From assembly GCA_002415025.1 (NCBI GenBank), contig DIBR01000048.1, positions 3,567 to 23,863 of the forward strand: 20,297 bases of DNA. The letters run 5' to 3'. A model generated the notes under the pieces. It was not told the origin of the DNA. It searched no databases and worked only from the letters and a program-made list of their open reading frames with translations. The translations under genes and the position numbers were made by a program. Origin of the DNA: Spongiibacteraceae bacterium UBA5047 (GTDB lineage Bacteria; Pseudomonadota; Gammaproteobacteria; Pseudomonadales; Spongiibacteraceae). The stretch's first letter is position 1. The number at the start of each line of letters is the position of its first letter. Positions 6,874 to 14,484 of the stretch are shown piece after piece.

Positions 6874-9169
6874 ATCAACTCAGGCTGATGCTACACGGGA
6901 TCCCGTTTGCGGTATGAGCGTCGATCCGACAACGGCCCGGCACTACGACCACGCCGGTAACACCTACTATTTCTGCAGCCAGCATTGCCATGATCGGTTT
7001 TCCCGCGACCCGCAGGCGGTACTCAATCCACCCGATGAACCGGAAACACCCCCAGCGGGAAGCACCTATACCTGCCCAATGCACCCCGAGATTGAACAGG
7101 ACTCTCCGGGTGACTGCCCCAAATGTGGAATGGCACTGGAACCGATAGCAGGTGGCGGCGACGGAGAAGACCATGAGTTCAAGATGATGAGCCGCCGTTT
7201 CTGGGTCAGCGTGCCGCTGTCTACTATCGTTTTGCTGCTGGCCATGAGCGAAATGGTACCGGGTTTGGGGCTTAGCCAGGTGCTGGGTTCCGCATCTGGC
7301 TGGATGCAGGCTCTGCTTGCACTGCCTGTGGTGGTTTGGGCCGGTGGCTTTGCCTTTGTTCGCGGCTGGAAGTCGGTGAGTAACCTCAGCCCGAATATGT
7401 GGACGCTGATCTCGCTGGGCGTCGGAGCGGCTTACGGCTTTTCACTCTTTGCGCTTATCTTTCCTGATTTGCTGCCGGAAGCCTTCAAAAGTGATGCCGG
7501 TCACGCCCCCCTCTATTTCGAGGCCGCGGCCGTCATTATCTCTCTCGTGCTGCTGGGTCAGGTGATGGAGGCCCGCGCTCGGGGGCAAACCTCCCAGGCG
7601 CTCAAAGCCCTTTTGAACCTTGCGCCCCACACGGCTCATCGTCTTCGCGACGATGGCGGCGAAGACGAAGTCTCACTCGACACCCTCAACACGGGCGACC
7701 GGCTTCGCGTACGCCCCGGCGAAAAGATACCCGTCGATGGCCGGATTGTGGAGGGGCGCTCCACTGTGGACGAGTCCATGATTACCGGCGAGCCTATTCC
7801 ACAAGAAAAACAAACGAGCGATAGCGTTACCGGCGGAACGGTCAATCAGACCGGCAGCTTTGTTATGGAAGCGCAGAAGGTGGGCAACGACACCGTGTTG
7901 GCGCGAATCGTGGACATGGTTACCAACGCACAGCGTTCTCGCGCCCCCATTCAGGGGGTCGCTGATAAGGTGGCCGCAATCTTTGTGCCCGCTGTTGTCG
8001 CCATTGCGATAGCCGCGTTTATTATCTGGGCCGCCGTTGGCCCGGCGCCCGCCTTGTCTTACGCACTGGTCGCAGCCATCTCGGTTCTGATTATCGCCTG
8101 TCCCTGCGCCTTGGGGCTCGCCACGCCCATGTCGGTAACGGTCGGCGTGGGCCGGGGAGCAAACGATGGCGTCTTGATCCGGGATGCCGAAGCGCTGGAG
8201 TTAATGGAACAGGTCGATGTATTACTCGTCGACAAAACCGGCACCTTGACCGAGGGCAAACCGAGACTGATCGCCGTCGAAACCGCCAACAGCTTTGACG
8301 AGACCGAGCTGCTCGAACTGGTGGCATCCCTGGAACACGCCAGCGAACATCCGCTGGCGCGCGCGATTGTGGACGGCGCCGCGGAAAAAGGCGTGAAACC
8401 CGCACAGGTTACTGATTTCGATTCGATTACCGGCATGGGCGTGCGCGGTCGCGTCAACGCACGCGAGGTACTGATTGGTAACAGCCGGTTGTTTGAGGAC
8501 AACAACATAGACGCCAAAGAGCTGTCGGTCAGGGCCGATGAGCGACGCAACGCGGGCGAAACGGTAATGCTGGTGGCCATCGATGGTCATAGCGCTGGTC
8601 TGATAGCCGTCGCGGATCCCATCAAGGAAACCACGCCCGAGGCGGTTCGTATTCTGCACGATGCAGGCCTGCGTATCATCATGCTCACCGGAGACAATGA
8701 AAAGACTGCTCAGGCGGTAGCGACCCAACTTGATATCGACGAAGTGCATGCTGGCGCCCTCCCCGAAGACAAACACGCGCTGGTGCAAAAACTGCAGGCC
8801 GAGGGACTCAAGGTTGCCATGGCCGGTGACGGCGTCAACGACGCCCCCGCGCTGGCACTGGCCGACGTTGGTATCGCTATGGGGACGGGCACGGATGTGG
8901 CCATGGAAAGCGCACGCATTACCTTGGTCAAAGGTGATTTACGCGGCATTGCGAAAGCGAGACGCCTGTCTGAGATCAGCATGCGCAACATACGCCAGAA
9001 TCTATTTCTCGCGTTCGTTTACAACGCTGCGGGCGTACCAATTGCTGCGGGCGTTCTCTACCCACTGACCGGCTTATTGCTTAACCCGATGATCGCCGCG
9101 GCCGCGATGAGTTTTTCCTCAGTGTCGGTGATTAGCAACGCACTGCGGTTACGATACGCTAGGCTGTAA
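6863..9169 (+). CDS. copA: Copper/silver-translocating P1B-type ATPase
   Basis: A 768-residue inner-membrane pump that exports Cu+ (or Ag+) with ATP. Domain order: a YHS-type metal domain (about 12-50; DPVCGM, then Cys38 and Cys42), a heavy-metal-binding segment (YTCPMHPEI at 69 onward with CPKCGM at 85-90), transmembrane helices, the actuator TGEP at 308-311, the membrane CPC at 413-415, the phosphorylation site DKTGT at 457-461, His496-Pro497, TGDN at 609-612 and GDGVND at 655-660. The Tyr720-Asn721 pair and the M749xxSS pattern in the last helices match Cu+-type P1B-1 pumps. It has no classical HMA domain at the N-terminus; the YHS and CPMHP modules take that place. ATG 6863 is given, but ATG 6866 sits better behind GAGGAG. 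It overlaps the MerR-family gene. Confidence 0.96.
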   Translation: MMHESTQADATRDPVCGMSVDPTTARHYDHAGNTYYFCSQHCHDRFSRDPQAVLNPPDEPETPPAGSTYTCPMHPEIEQDSPGDCPKCGMALEPIAGGGDGEDHEFKMMSRRFWVSVPLSTIVLLLAMSEMVPGLGLSQVLGSASGWMQALLALPVVVWAGGFAFVRGWKSVSNLSPNMWTLISLGVGAAYGFSLFALIFPDLLPEAFKSDAGHAPLYFEAAAVIISLVLLGQVMEARARGQTSQALKALLNLAPHTAHRLRDDGGEDEVSLDTLNTGDRLRVRPGEKIPVDGRIVEGRSTVDESMITGEPIPQEKQTSDSVTGGTVNQTGSFVMEAQKVGNDTVLARIVDMVTNAQRSRAPIQGVADKVAAIFVPAVVAIAIAAFIIWAAVGPAPALSYALVAAISVLIIACPCALGLATPMSVTVGVGRGANDGVLIRDAEALELMEQVDVLLVDKTGTLTEGKPRLIAVETANSFDETELLELVASLEHASEHPLARAIVDGAAEKGVKPAQVTDFDSITGMGVRGRVNAREVLIGNSRLFEDNNIDAKELSVRADERRNAGETVMLVAIDGHSAGLIAVADPIKETTPEAVRILHDAGLRIIMLTGDNEKTAQAVATQLDIDEVHAGALPEDKHALVQKLQAEGLKVAMAGDGVNDAPALALADVGIAMGTGTDVAMESARITLVKGDLRGIAKARRLSEISMRNIRQNLFLAFVYNAAGVPIAAGVLYPLTGLLLNPMIAAAAMSFSSVSVISNALRLRYARL

Positions 9170-9199
9170 ATTTCTCTTACCCGATACGGAGATTCAACG

Positions 9200-9427
9200 A
9201 TGAAAATCATTGATATTATCAGCGCAACTTTCCTAGCCTTGTTTGCGGGCGTGGTCACTGCTGGCGAGCAAGCGCGTGGAAATATGATGGATGGAAGCAT
9301 GATGGACGGCGGCATGATGATGAGTGGCCCGATGATGGCCGTCTGCATTATTTTCGTGCTACTAATTCTCGGTGTGCTTGTACTGGCGATATTGGCGTTG
9401 GTGAAATACCTGCGCTCAGGAAAGTAA
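9200..9427 (+). CDS. Small Met-rich single-span membrane protein
   Basis: A 75-residue protein with a hydrophobic N-terminus resembling a signal peptide (about 1-22), a Met-rich exported segment at 29-46 (MMDGSMMDGGMMMSGPMM), a transmembrane helix at about 47-68 containing Cys49, and a basic tail LRSGK. The ribosome-binding site GGAG sits 8 bases before the ATG. It lies 30 bases after the ATPase gene and is probably cotranscribed. Met clusters of this kind bind Cu+ or Ag+ in periplasmic copper proteins, so a copper-handing partner of the ATPase is a reasonable guess. No named family was recognised. Confidence 0.75.
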   Translation: MKIIDIISATFLALFAGVVTAGEQARGNMMDGSMMDGGMMMSGPMMAVCIIFVLLILGVLVLAILALVKYLRSGK

Positions 9428-9486
9428 TGCCCGGCGACAGCCCGTTTCGCAGCACGTTCCCGTCGCAGGCCTTGAGCCCGGCGGGC

Positions 9487-9516
9487 TTGCGCGCGTACAA
9501 GGCCCAAACCTATACT
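9487..9516 (+). promoter_or_regulatory. Possible promoter upstream of the second Cys/His small protein
   Basis: TATACT at 9511-9516 is a good -10 box. TTGCGC at 9487-9492, 18 bases upstream, is a poor -35 match. Just before it, AGCCCG and CGGGCT (9475-9487) form a tight inverted repeat with no T-run. It could separate the downstream gene from the ATPase transcript. Confidence 0.35.
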
Positions 9517-9545
9517 CAAACAATGAGAGTGATCGACGCGTGCAC

Positions 9546-9896
9546 ATGATTCGCCTACTCCTGATCGCCCTGTGCGTTCAAGTGGCCGTAGTCAATACCG
9601 TTACCGCGGTACCTTTTTGCGTCCACGCTCAAAGTGCATCGCAGACCATGCAATCGAACACGGTAGATGGCCACCACGACCATCTCCAAGCGCAAGTAGA
9701 CTCTGGGGAGGCTGGTGACGATTGCCCTTGTCATTGCGACGTAGTTGGCCACTGTTCAGCCAGCACCGCCGGTCTCCCGAACTTCGCCAATCTGGTGGCC
9801 TTCGATGATTGGCAGCAAAAGCTGCCGCCCGTAGCGTCCGCCGCGCCGTTGCCCGCCCACAAAAACCGCTTATACCGACCGCCCTCGATCACCTGA
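9546..9896 (+). CDS. Second small exported Cys/His-cluster protein
   Basis: A 116-residue protein from ATG 9546; a GTG at 9540 in the same frame is an alternative start. A hydrophobic signal-like N-terminus (MIRLLLIALCVQVAVV) is followed by a His-containing linker (DGHHDH) and a cluster at 60-70, CPCHCDVVGHC, with four Cys and two His. The C-terminus reads RLYRPPSIT, close in kind to the RPPIFA ending of the small protein at 5927-6307. The two share layout rather than obvious sequence identity. Position upstream of the second copper module suggests copper binding or copper-dependent regulation. Neither start has a clear ribosome-binding site. Confidence 0.65.
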   Translation: MIRLLLIALCVQVAVVNTVTAVPFCVHAQSASQTMQSNTVDGHHDHLQAQVDSGEAGDDCPCHCDVVGHCSASTAGLPNFANLVAFDDWQQKLPPVASAAPLPAHKNRLYRPPSIT

Positions 9897-9912
9897 AGTG
9901 ACGCCCTGCAGT

Positions 9913-9950
9913 GCGGGGCACGTTCACCCGTGCCCGCTCTTGTTGTCTTA
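9913..9950 (+). terminator. Hairpin followed by a T-rich tract
   Basis: GGGCACG (9916-9922) and CGTGCCC (9929-9935) form a 7-bp stem with a 6-base loop, followed by the T-rich but interrupted tract CTCTTGTTGTCTT. It lies just after the small Cys/His protein. It may be a weak terminator or an attenuator ahead of the second copper module. Confidence 0.4.
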
Positions 9951-9964
9951 CTTCGGAGTGATAC

Positions 9965-10111
9965 ATGCTTACCCAAAAGACTCGCCCTTCGGGCAACGTT
10001 CATTCGTCGTCGTATAGGCGGCTGTTACGCGCGCTGATACCGCTTACCCCGCCCGCGAGCGAGCAACGGCGTGTGCTGTTTGGTCCCCTCTCCCCGACCC
10101 ATGCGCCATGA
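9965..10111 (+). CDS. Candidate 48-residue short ORF ahead of the cytochrome gene
   Basis: ATG at 9965 sits 6 bases after GGAG, a good ribosome-binding site, and opens 48 codons ending with TGA at 10109-10111. The product is basic and Pro/Ser-rich (MLTQKTRPSGNVHSSSYRRL at the start) with no signal peptide, membrane segment or metal motif. It occupies most of the 252-base gap between the small Cys/His protein and the cytochrome gene, just after a hairpin. It may be a leader peptide or a degraded remnant. No family was recognised. Confidence 0.3.
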   Translation: MLTQKTRPSGNVHSSSYRRLLRALIPLTPPASEQRRVLFGPLSPTHAP

Positions 10112-10148
10112 ACCCTGTTTGTAAACCCATTCGACTTGGAATAAAACC

Positions 10149-10907
10149 ATGAAGAAAATTGTCATGACCCTGGCCCTACTCGCGCTCGCTACCGTCGTCG
10201 CCGTACCGACCTTTATCTACTCCGGTCTGTTCAACGTAGCCGCCACCTGGGAGGATCCGCGTCCGGTAGCCTGGCTACTCCACAGCACCTACTCCAACTC
10301 GGTTGCAGCGCGTGCCAACGACATACAAGTACCCGAGAACCTGGGCAGCCGCGAGCAAGTGCTGCAAGGCGCGCGGAACTTCGTGGCGATGTGCAGCGGC
10401 TGCCACACGCCGCCAGGACTATCCGAAACCCCGGGCAGCGCTGGCTTGAATCCCCCACCCCCTGATTTGACTGAGATCATCCCCCACCGCACACCGGCCG
10501 AAGCATTCTGGGTCATCAAGAACGGCGTGCGCATGACTGGCATGCCGGCTTTTGGTCCCACCCACGACGACGAAGAGCTCTGGGCGCTGGTGGCCTTTCT
10601 CGATCAAATGTCAGAGGCGACGCCCGAGGCTTACACCACCCTGGTGGCTCAAGCCAAGCGCAGCGCACCCGCCGACGATGGTCACGATCACCGGCATGGC
10701 ACTGAAGCGGACACAACCGAGCCGGGCGGCCACGATTCGGCGTCTTCGGAAGATCACGGCGAACCCGGCCACCATGAAGCCGGGCAATCCAGCACCAGCG
10801 CGCCAGCCAGTAACCACAGCGGGCATGGCGCCCCCGGCCATCACGACCAGGGCAGTCCCTCGCAACCCGCCGGGCCCGCCGACGATGGCCATGATCACCA
10901 GCACTGA
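10149..10907 (+). CDS. Cytochrome c with a His-rich C-terminal tail
   Basis: A 252-residue exported or membrane-anchored class I cytochrome c. Visible: an N-terminal hydrophobic helix (about 4-25), the haem-attachment motif CSGCH at 82-86, and a probable axial Met132 within RMTGMPAFGP, with the expected ELWALVAFLDQM helix closing the domain near 154. The last 75 residues form a low-complexity tail with 14 His, many in HDH, GHH or GHG groups. It is bounded by two near-identical blocks, PADDGHDHRH at 174-183 and PADDGHDHQH at 243-252. The tail should bind divalent or oxidised metal. The gene sits 77 bases before the second copA, so the cytochrome may take electrons from, or deliver copper to, that oxidase (inference). 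The ribosome-binding site is weak. Confidence 0.9.
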   Translation: MKKIVMTLALLALATVVAVPTFIYSGLFNVAATWEDPRPVAWLLHSTYSNSVAARANDIQVPENLGSREQVLQGARNFVAMCSGCHTPPGLSETPGSAGLNPPPPDLTEIIPHRTPAEAFWVIKNGVRMTGMPAFGPTHDDEELWALVAFLDQMSEATPEAYTTLVAQAKRSAPADDGHDHRHGTEADTTEPGGHDSASSEDHGEPGHHEAGQSSTSAPASNHSGHGAPGHHDQGSPSQPAGPADDGHDHQH

Positions 10908-10984
10908 GGCGGCTTTTCAAATTGGCTATGCGGACAGCTGCCGCCTGCCATCTCTCCTAACTTTATGAAGACAAAGGTAACCTC

Positions 10985-12937
10985 ATGAAGCATCTCAATC
11001 ACAACCAACAGCGACGCCGTGTGCTAAAAGCCATGGCCTCCGCCGGCCTGCTGGCCGGTATCGACGCTCTACTACCAGCCTACGCCCAAACCAGCAGCGG
11101 CCACCTGGCGACACCGGCCTCGGATGTGCCCGGTGGGCGCCCCGGCCCGGTAACCATGGATATCGCCATCCGCCGGGAAGGTATCAAGATTGCCGGCGGT
11201 GAGGCATCGGCAACCACGTTGAACCGCACCATTCCCGGCCCCATTGTCGAGCTATGGGAGGGCCACGACGCGGTATTGCGCGTCACCAACCACCTGGCGG
11301 AAGAAAGCAGTTCCATCCACTGGCACGGTATTCTATTGCCATTTCAGATGGACGGGGTGCCGGGCGTGACCTTCCCCGGCATCGCGCCCGGTGAAACCTT
11401 CGAGGCGCGCTTTCCGGTACGCCAGTACGGCACCTACTGGTACCACAGCCATACCGGTTTACAGGAGCAAACCGGGTTGTATGGCCCCATCGTCATCCAC
11501 CCCAAAGAGCCTGAGCCCTTCAGCTACGACCGGGATTATGTGGTGCAGCTATCCGACTGGACCTTTGAAGACCCCTACCGGGTCATGGCCAAGCTCAAGA
11601 AGATGAGCGACTACTACAATTTCAACCAGCGCACCGTGGGCGCATTCGTCGACGATATTCAATCAGCCGGCCTGGGCCCCGCGCTTCAAGACCGTCTGGC
11701 CTGGGGCAATATGCGCATGAGCCCAACCGACATCGCCGACATTACCGGCTATAGCTATACCTACCTGATGAACGGTCGGCACCCGGCCGGCAACTGGACC
11801 GGGCTGTTCAAGCCCGGCGAGCGCATCCGCCTGCGTTTTATCAACTCCGGCGCCATGAGCTTTTTCAACGTGCGCATTCCCGGCTTGGCGATGACCGTGG
11901 TTCAAGCCGATGGCCAAAATGTGGAGCCGGTGGAAACCGACGAGTTTCAGATCGGGGTGGCCGAAACCTATGACGTCATCGTAGAGCCACAAGCCGATCA
12001 GGCCTATACCATCATGGCCGAGTCCATGGATCGCAGCGGCTACGCCCGCGGCACTCTGGCACCACGCGCCGGTATGACAGCGGCGGTACCGCCGCTGCGC
12101 GAACCGCCGGTGCGCACGATGATCGATATGGGCATGGATATGAGTTCCATGGATATGGGAGGTATGGACATGGGCGGCATGCAGAAAGCGCCCGGCGGCA
12201 AAATGGCCATGCCCGAATCCAGGCCGGGCGGCATGAAAGGCATGCAGGACATGCAGCACACGGGCCACGACATGAGTGGCATGCAGAAAAACGCCGACAA
12301 GGGTATGGCCGGGATGAAAGGCATGGGCGGTATGCAAGGTATGGAAAAAATGCAAGGCGTCGACAGCATGATGGAATCGGCTGGCCCCATCGTCGCCCGA
12401 CATGGGCCGGATCAGCACGGCTCAGGCAATATCACCGTCGCCAAGGTGCAACGCGACCGCCTCGCCGAGCCCGGCACTGGGCTGGAAAATGTCGGCCACC
12501 GGGTTTTGACCTACTCACAATTGCGTAATGTCAAACCGATGGCCGACACGCGCGAGCCCTCGCACACTTTCGAGCTGCACCTGACCGGCAACATGGAACG
12601 CTATATGTGGTCGTTCGATGGCAAGGAATTCCACGAGGTCACCAGCCCCATCGACTTCCCCTATGGCGAGCGGGTGCGACTCATTCTGGTGAACGACACC
12701 ATGATGGAGCACCCCATCCACCTGCACGGCATGTTTATGGAACTGGAAAATGGCCAGGGCGACCGCCTGCCGTTCAAGCACACCATTAACGTCAGGGCGG
12801 CCGAGCGGGTCTCCTTGCTGATCACCGCCGACGAACCGGGCCGCTGGGCCTTCCATTGTCATCTGCTCTACCACATGGAAATGGGCATGTTCCGGGTGGT
12901 GCGCGTCATGGATCAAACGGGAGCTAACAATGTTTAA
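10985..12937 (+). CDS. copA: Multicopper oxidase CopA (second copy), periplasmic
   Basis: A 650-residue CopA/PcoA-type multicopper oxidase. Visible: a Tat-like QRRRVLK near 9-15 and a hydrophobic stretch ending around AYA (32-34), three cupredoxin domains, and the copper ligands HWH at 112-114, HSH at 154-156, HPIHLH at 576-581 and HCH at 624-626, with His630 and Met635 completing type 1 copper. The central insert (about 379-463) is dominated by Met (roughly 23 Met, few His), whereas the first CopA insert is mixed Met/His. AAGG lies 7 bases before the ATG. The gene overlaps copB by 8 bases. It is clearly homologous to the first CopA along its whole length but not a recent duplicate: substitutions are spread throughout. 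Confidence 0.96.
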   Translation: MKHLNHNQQRRRVLKAMASAGLLAGIDALLPAYAQTSSGHLATPASDVPGGRPGPVTMDIAIRREGIKIAGGEASATTLNRTIPGPIVELWEGHDAVLRVTNHLAEESSSIHWHGILLPFQMDGVPGVTFPGIAPGETFEARFPVRQYGTYWYHSHTGLQEQTGLYGPIVIHPKEPEPFSYDRDYVVQLSDWTFEDPYRVMAKLKKMSDYYNFNQRTVGAFVDDIQSAGLGPALQDRLAWGNMRMSPTDIADITGYSYTYLMNGRHPAGNWTGLFKPGERIRLRFINSGAMSFFNVRIPGLAMTVVQADGQNVEPVETDEFQIGVAETYDVIVEPQADQAYTIMAESMDRSGYARGTLAPRAGMTAAVPPLREPPVRTMIDMGMDMSSMDMGGMDMGGMQKAPGGKMAMPESRPGGMKGMQDMQHTGHDMSGMQKNADKGMAGMKGMGGMQGMEKMQGVDSMMESAGPIVARHGPDQHGSGNITVAKVQRDRLAEPGTGLENVGHRVLTYSQLRNVKPMADTREPSHTFELHLTGNMERYMWSFDGKEFHEVTSPIDFPYGERVRLILVNDTMMEHPIHLHGMFMELENGQGDRLPFKHTINVRAAERVSLLITADEPGRWAFHCHLLYHMEMGMFRVVRVMDQTGANNV

Positions 12938-13742
12938 GACCTCACTGTTGACACATCTGCTACTCGCCACGGCCGTGACCGCCGCAGTCGGCCCGGCACA
13001 GGCCCAAGATAATTCCGGCAAGGCGTCGTTGGACAGCGTCGTGCCGGACGGACCGGTGGAACCGCGCAGCGGCGCGCCCAAGGAATGGCCCTACGGCTTC
13101 ATGGACAAAAAACCCTATGCCACGGGGCTGATAGACCGGCTCGAATATGGCGACGGCGACGGCCCGAGCACCTACCTGTGGGATGCCCAGGGCTGGTACG
13201 GCGGCGATTACAACAAGTTCTGGTGGAAAACTGAAGGTGAAGGGCTGAACCGCGGCGGTAGTCCCGATAGCACCGAGTTTCAGGCCCTCTACAACCGCAT
13301 GATCAGCCCCTTCTTCGGCGCCCAGGCGGGCATCCGCTACGATACCAATCCCGGTGCCGACCGCGCCTTCGCCGTGCTCGGATTCCAGGGTCTGGCGCCT
13401 TACTGGTTCGAGTCCGATACCGCTTTTTTCGTAAGCGAAGATGGCGACGTGAGTTTTCGCGGCGAGTTCGAGTACGAGTTGCTGCTCACCCAGCGTTTGG
13501 TTCTGCAACCGCGACTGGAATTCAGCGCCAGTGCCGACGATGTGCCGGAATACGGCCTGGGCCAGGGCATCAACAACACCGAAATGGGGCTGCGTCTGCG
13601 CTACGAGATCAAGCGCGAGTTCGCCCCCTATATCGGCGTACGCTGGGAACAGCTGTATGGCGAAACCAAGGATATCGCCCGGCGCGCGGGTGAAAATACC
13701 TCTAATACTTCTTTCGTTGTGGGGATCAGAGCATGGTACTAG
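12930..13742 (+). CDS. copB: Copper resistance outer-membrane protein CopB (second copy)
   Basis: A 270-residue CopB-family outer-membrane protein. Visible: a signal peptide ending near AQA (about 25), a short linker rich in Pro, Gly and Asp (PDGPVEPRSGAPKEWPYGF), then the barrel with TYLWDAQGWYGGDYNKFWWKTEGEG, GLAPYWFESDTAFFV, EYELLLTQRLVLQPRLEF, LRLRYEIKREFAPYIGV and a terminal GIRAWY. It lacks the Met/His repeats found at the N-terminus of many CopB proteins. The ATG lies inside the end of copA (8-base overlap), and its own end overlaps copG by 10 bases, so copA-copB-copG form one tightly coupled operon. Confidence 0.93.
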   Translation: MFKTSLLTHLLLATAVTAAVGPAQAQDNSGKASLDSVVPDGPVEPRSGAPKEWPYGFMDKKPYATGLIDRLEYGDGDGPSTYLWDAQGWYGGDYNKFWWKTEGEGLNRGGSPDSTEFQALYNRMISPFFGAQAGIRYDTNPGADRAFAVLGFQGLAPYWFESDTAFFVSEDGDVSFRGEFEYELLLTQRLVLQPRLEFSASADDVPEYGLGQGINNTEMGLRLRYEIKREFAPYIGVRWEQLYGETKDIARRAGENTSNTSFVVGIRAWY

Positions 13743-14239
13743 GCACATCACGTCGGCAGTTTGGTTGGCAACTAGTAAGCGTGGCGGTGATGACACTCGT
13801 TCTCGCTGCCTGCGGCCAGAAAGAACTTTCCACCCCAACAAAGGCGTCGGATTGGCCAACGGCCATGGTGTATAGAAGCCCCACCTGCGGTTGTTGCACC
13901 AAATGGATCGACCATTTGCGCGAGAATGGGTTTGAGGTGCAAATTCGGGAGCCAGCGGATATGGATGCGGTAAAAGACCGCTTGGAAGTACCCACCGATA
14001 TGCGCTCATGCCACACCGCCGTGATTGGCGGGTATGTGGTCGAGGGCCATGTGCCGGCGACCGACATCAAGCGGCTGCTGCGGGATAGGCCGAAGGCGAA
14101 AGGCCTGGCCGTTCCGGGCATGCCCCTGGGTTCTCCCGGCATGGAAGCAGGAAGTCGGCAGCAAGCCTATACGGTATGGCTGCTGAATCAGGGGGGCAAC
14201 GTCTCGTTTGCGGATTATCCGGCGCAGAACCTGGATTGA
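13733..14239 (+). CDS. copG: CopG-type DUF411 metal-binding lipoprotein
   Basis: A 168-residue exported protein of the DUF411/CopG family, thioredoxin-like proteins whose CxCC motif helps hold a copper cluster in the periplasm. Visible: an N-terminal hydrophobic segment with a lipobox-like LVLAAC, so Cys27 may be lipidated; the core YRSPTCGCCTKWIDHL with Cys52, Cys54 and Cys55; the conserved MRSCHTAVIGGYVVEGHVP with Cys93-His94 and His106; and the family ending GLAVPGMPLGSPGME. It overlaps copB by 10 bases and closes the second copper module. The family assignment is strong. Lipidation is inferred only from the motif. Confidence 0.92.
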   Translation: MVLGTSRRQFGWQLVSVAVMTLVLAACGQKELSTPTKASDWPTAMVYRSPTCGCCTKWIDHLRENGFEVQIREPADMDAVKDRLEVPTDMRSCHTAVIGGYVVEGHVPATDIKRLLRDRPKAKGLAVPGMPLGSPGMEAGSRQQAYTVWLLNQGGNVSFADYPAQNLD

Positions 14240-14298
14240 AACTGATGTCGAGGTCGCGCCCCGGTCATGAGTTCGGCAAGCGCCTGGATTGCTCTGCG

Positions 14299-14484
14299 AT
14301 GAAATGGATTTCGGGGGCACGGCCAGAAGGCTCGCGAACTCGCCATCGGCGAGACGGTCGAATAGGCACGTCAGCCAGCGCGAAGGTCAGTATCCACCTG
14401 ATTTGGTTGCTGGTGGTAGCGGTGTTGATCATGTCGGCAAGGCTATTGAACTATTTACACCCGAGGAAAGCGCATGGCATATAA
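14299..14484 (+). CDS. Doubtful 61-residue single-span ORF
   Basis: An open frame from ATG 14299 whose second half encodes a plausible membrane helix (IHLIWLLVVAVLIMSARLL) followed by a basic tail. Its stop overlaps the next gene's start by 11 bases. Against it: no ribosome-binding site, an Arg-rich first half and ordinary-looking intergenic sequence. The region 14240-14473 otherwise holds only a small hairpin, CTCGCC-ATC-GGCGAG at 14339-14353. Confidence 0.22.
   Translation: MKWISGARPEGSRTRHRRDGRIGTSASAKVSIHLIWLLVVAVLIMSARLLNYLHPRKAHGI

Noticed and set aside
8059..8788. Overlapping minus-strand open frames inside the ATPase gene
   Set aside because: They lie opposite conserved catalytic motifs of the ATPase and show no coding evidence of their own.
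12115..12375. Possible tandem DNA repeat in the Met-rich insert of the second copA
   Set aside because: The repeated ATGGGCGGC-like units are irregular and explained by Met/Gly-rich protein sequence. They are not a separate repeat element.
11663..12418. Minus-strand His-rich open frame of 251 codons opposite the second copA
   Set aside because: It mirrors the Met-rich repeat (ATG read as CAT gives His), so its apparent metal-binding character is an artefact.
12960..14009. Minus-strand open frame of 349 codons across copB and copG
   Set aside because: It is antisense to two overlapping, well-supported genes and shows no signal peptide or domain motif; it is a by-product of codon bias.
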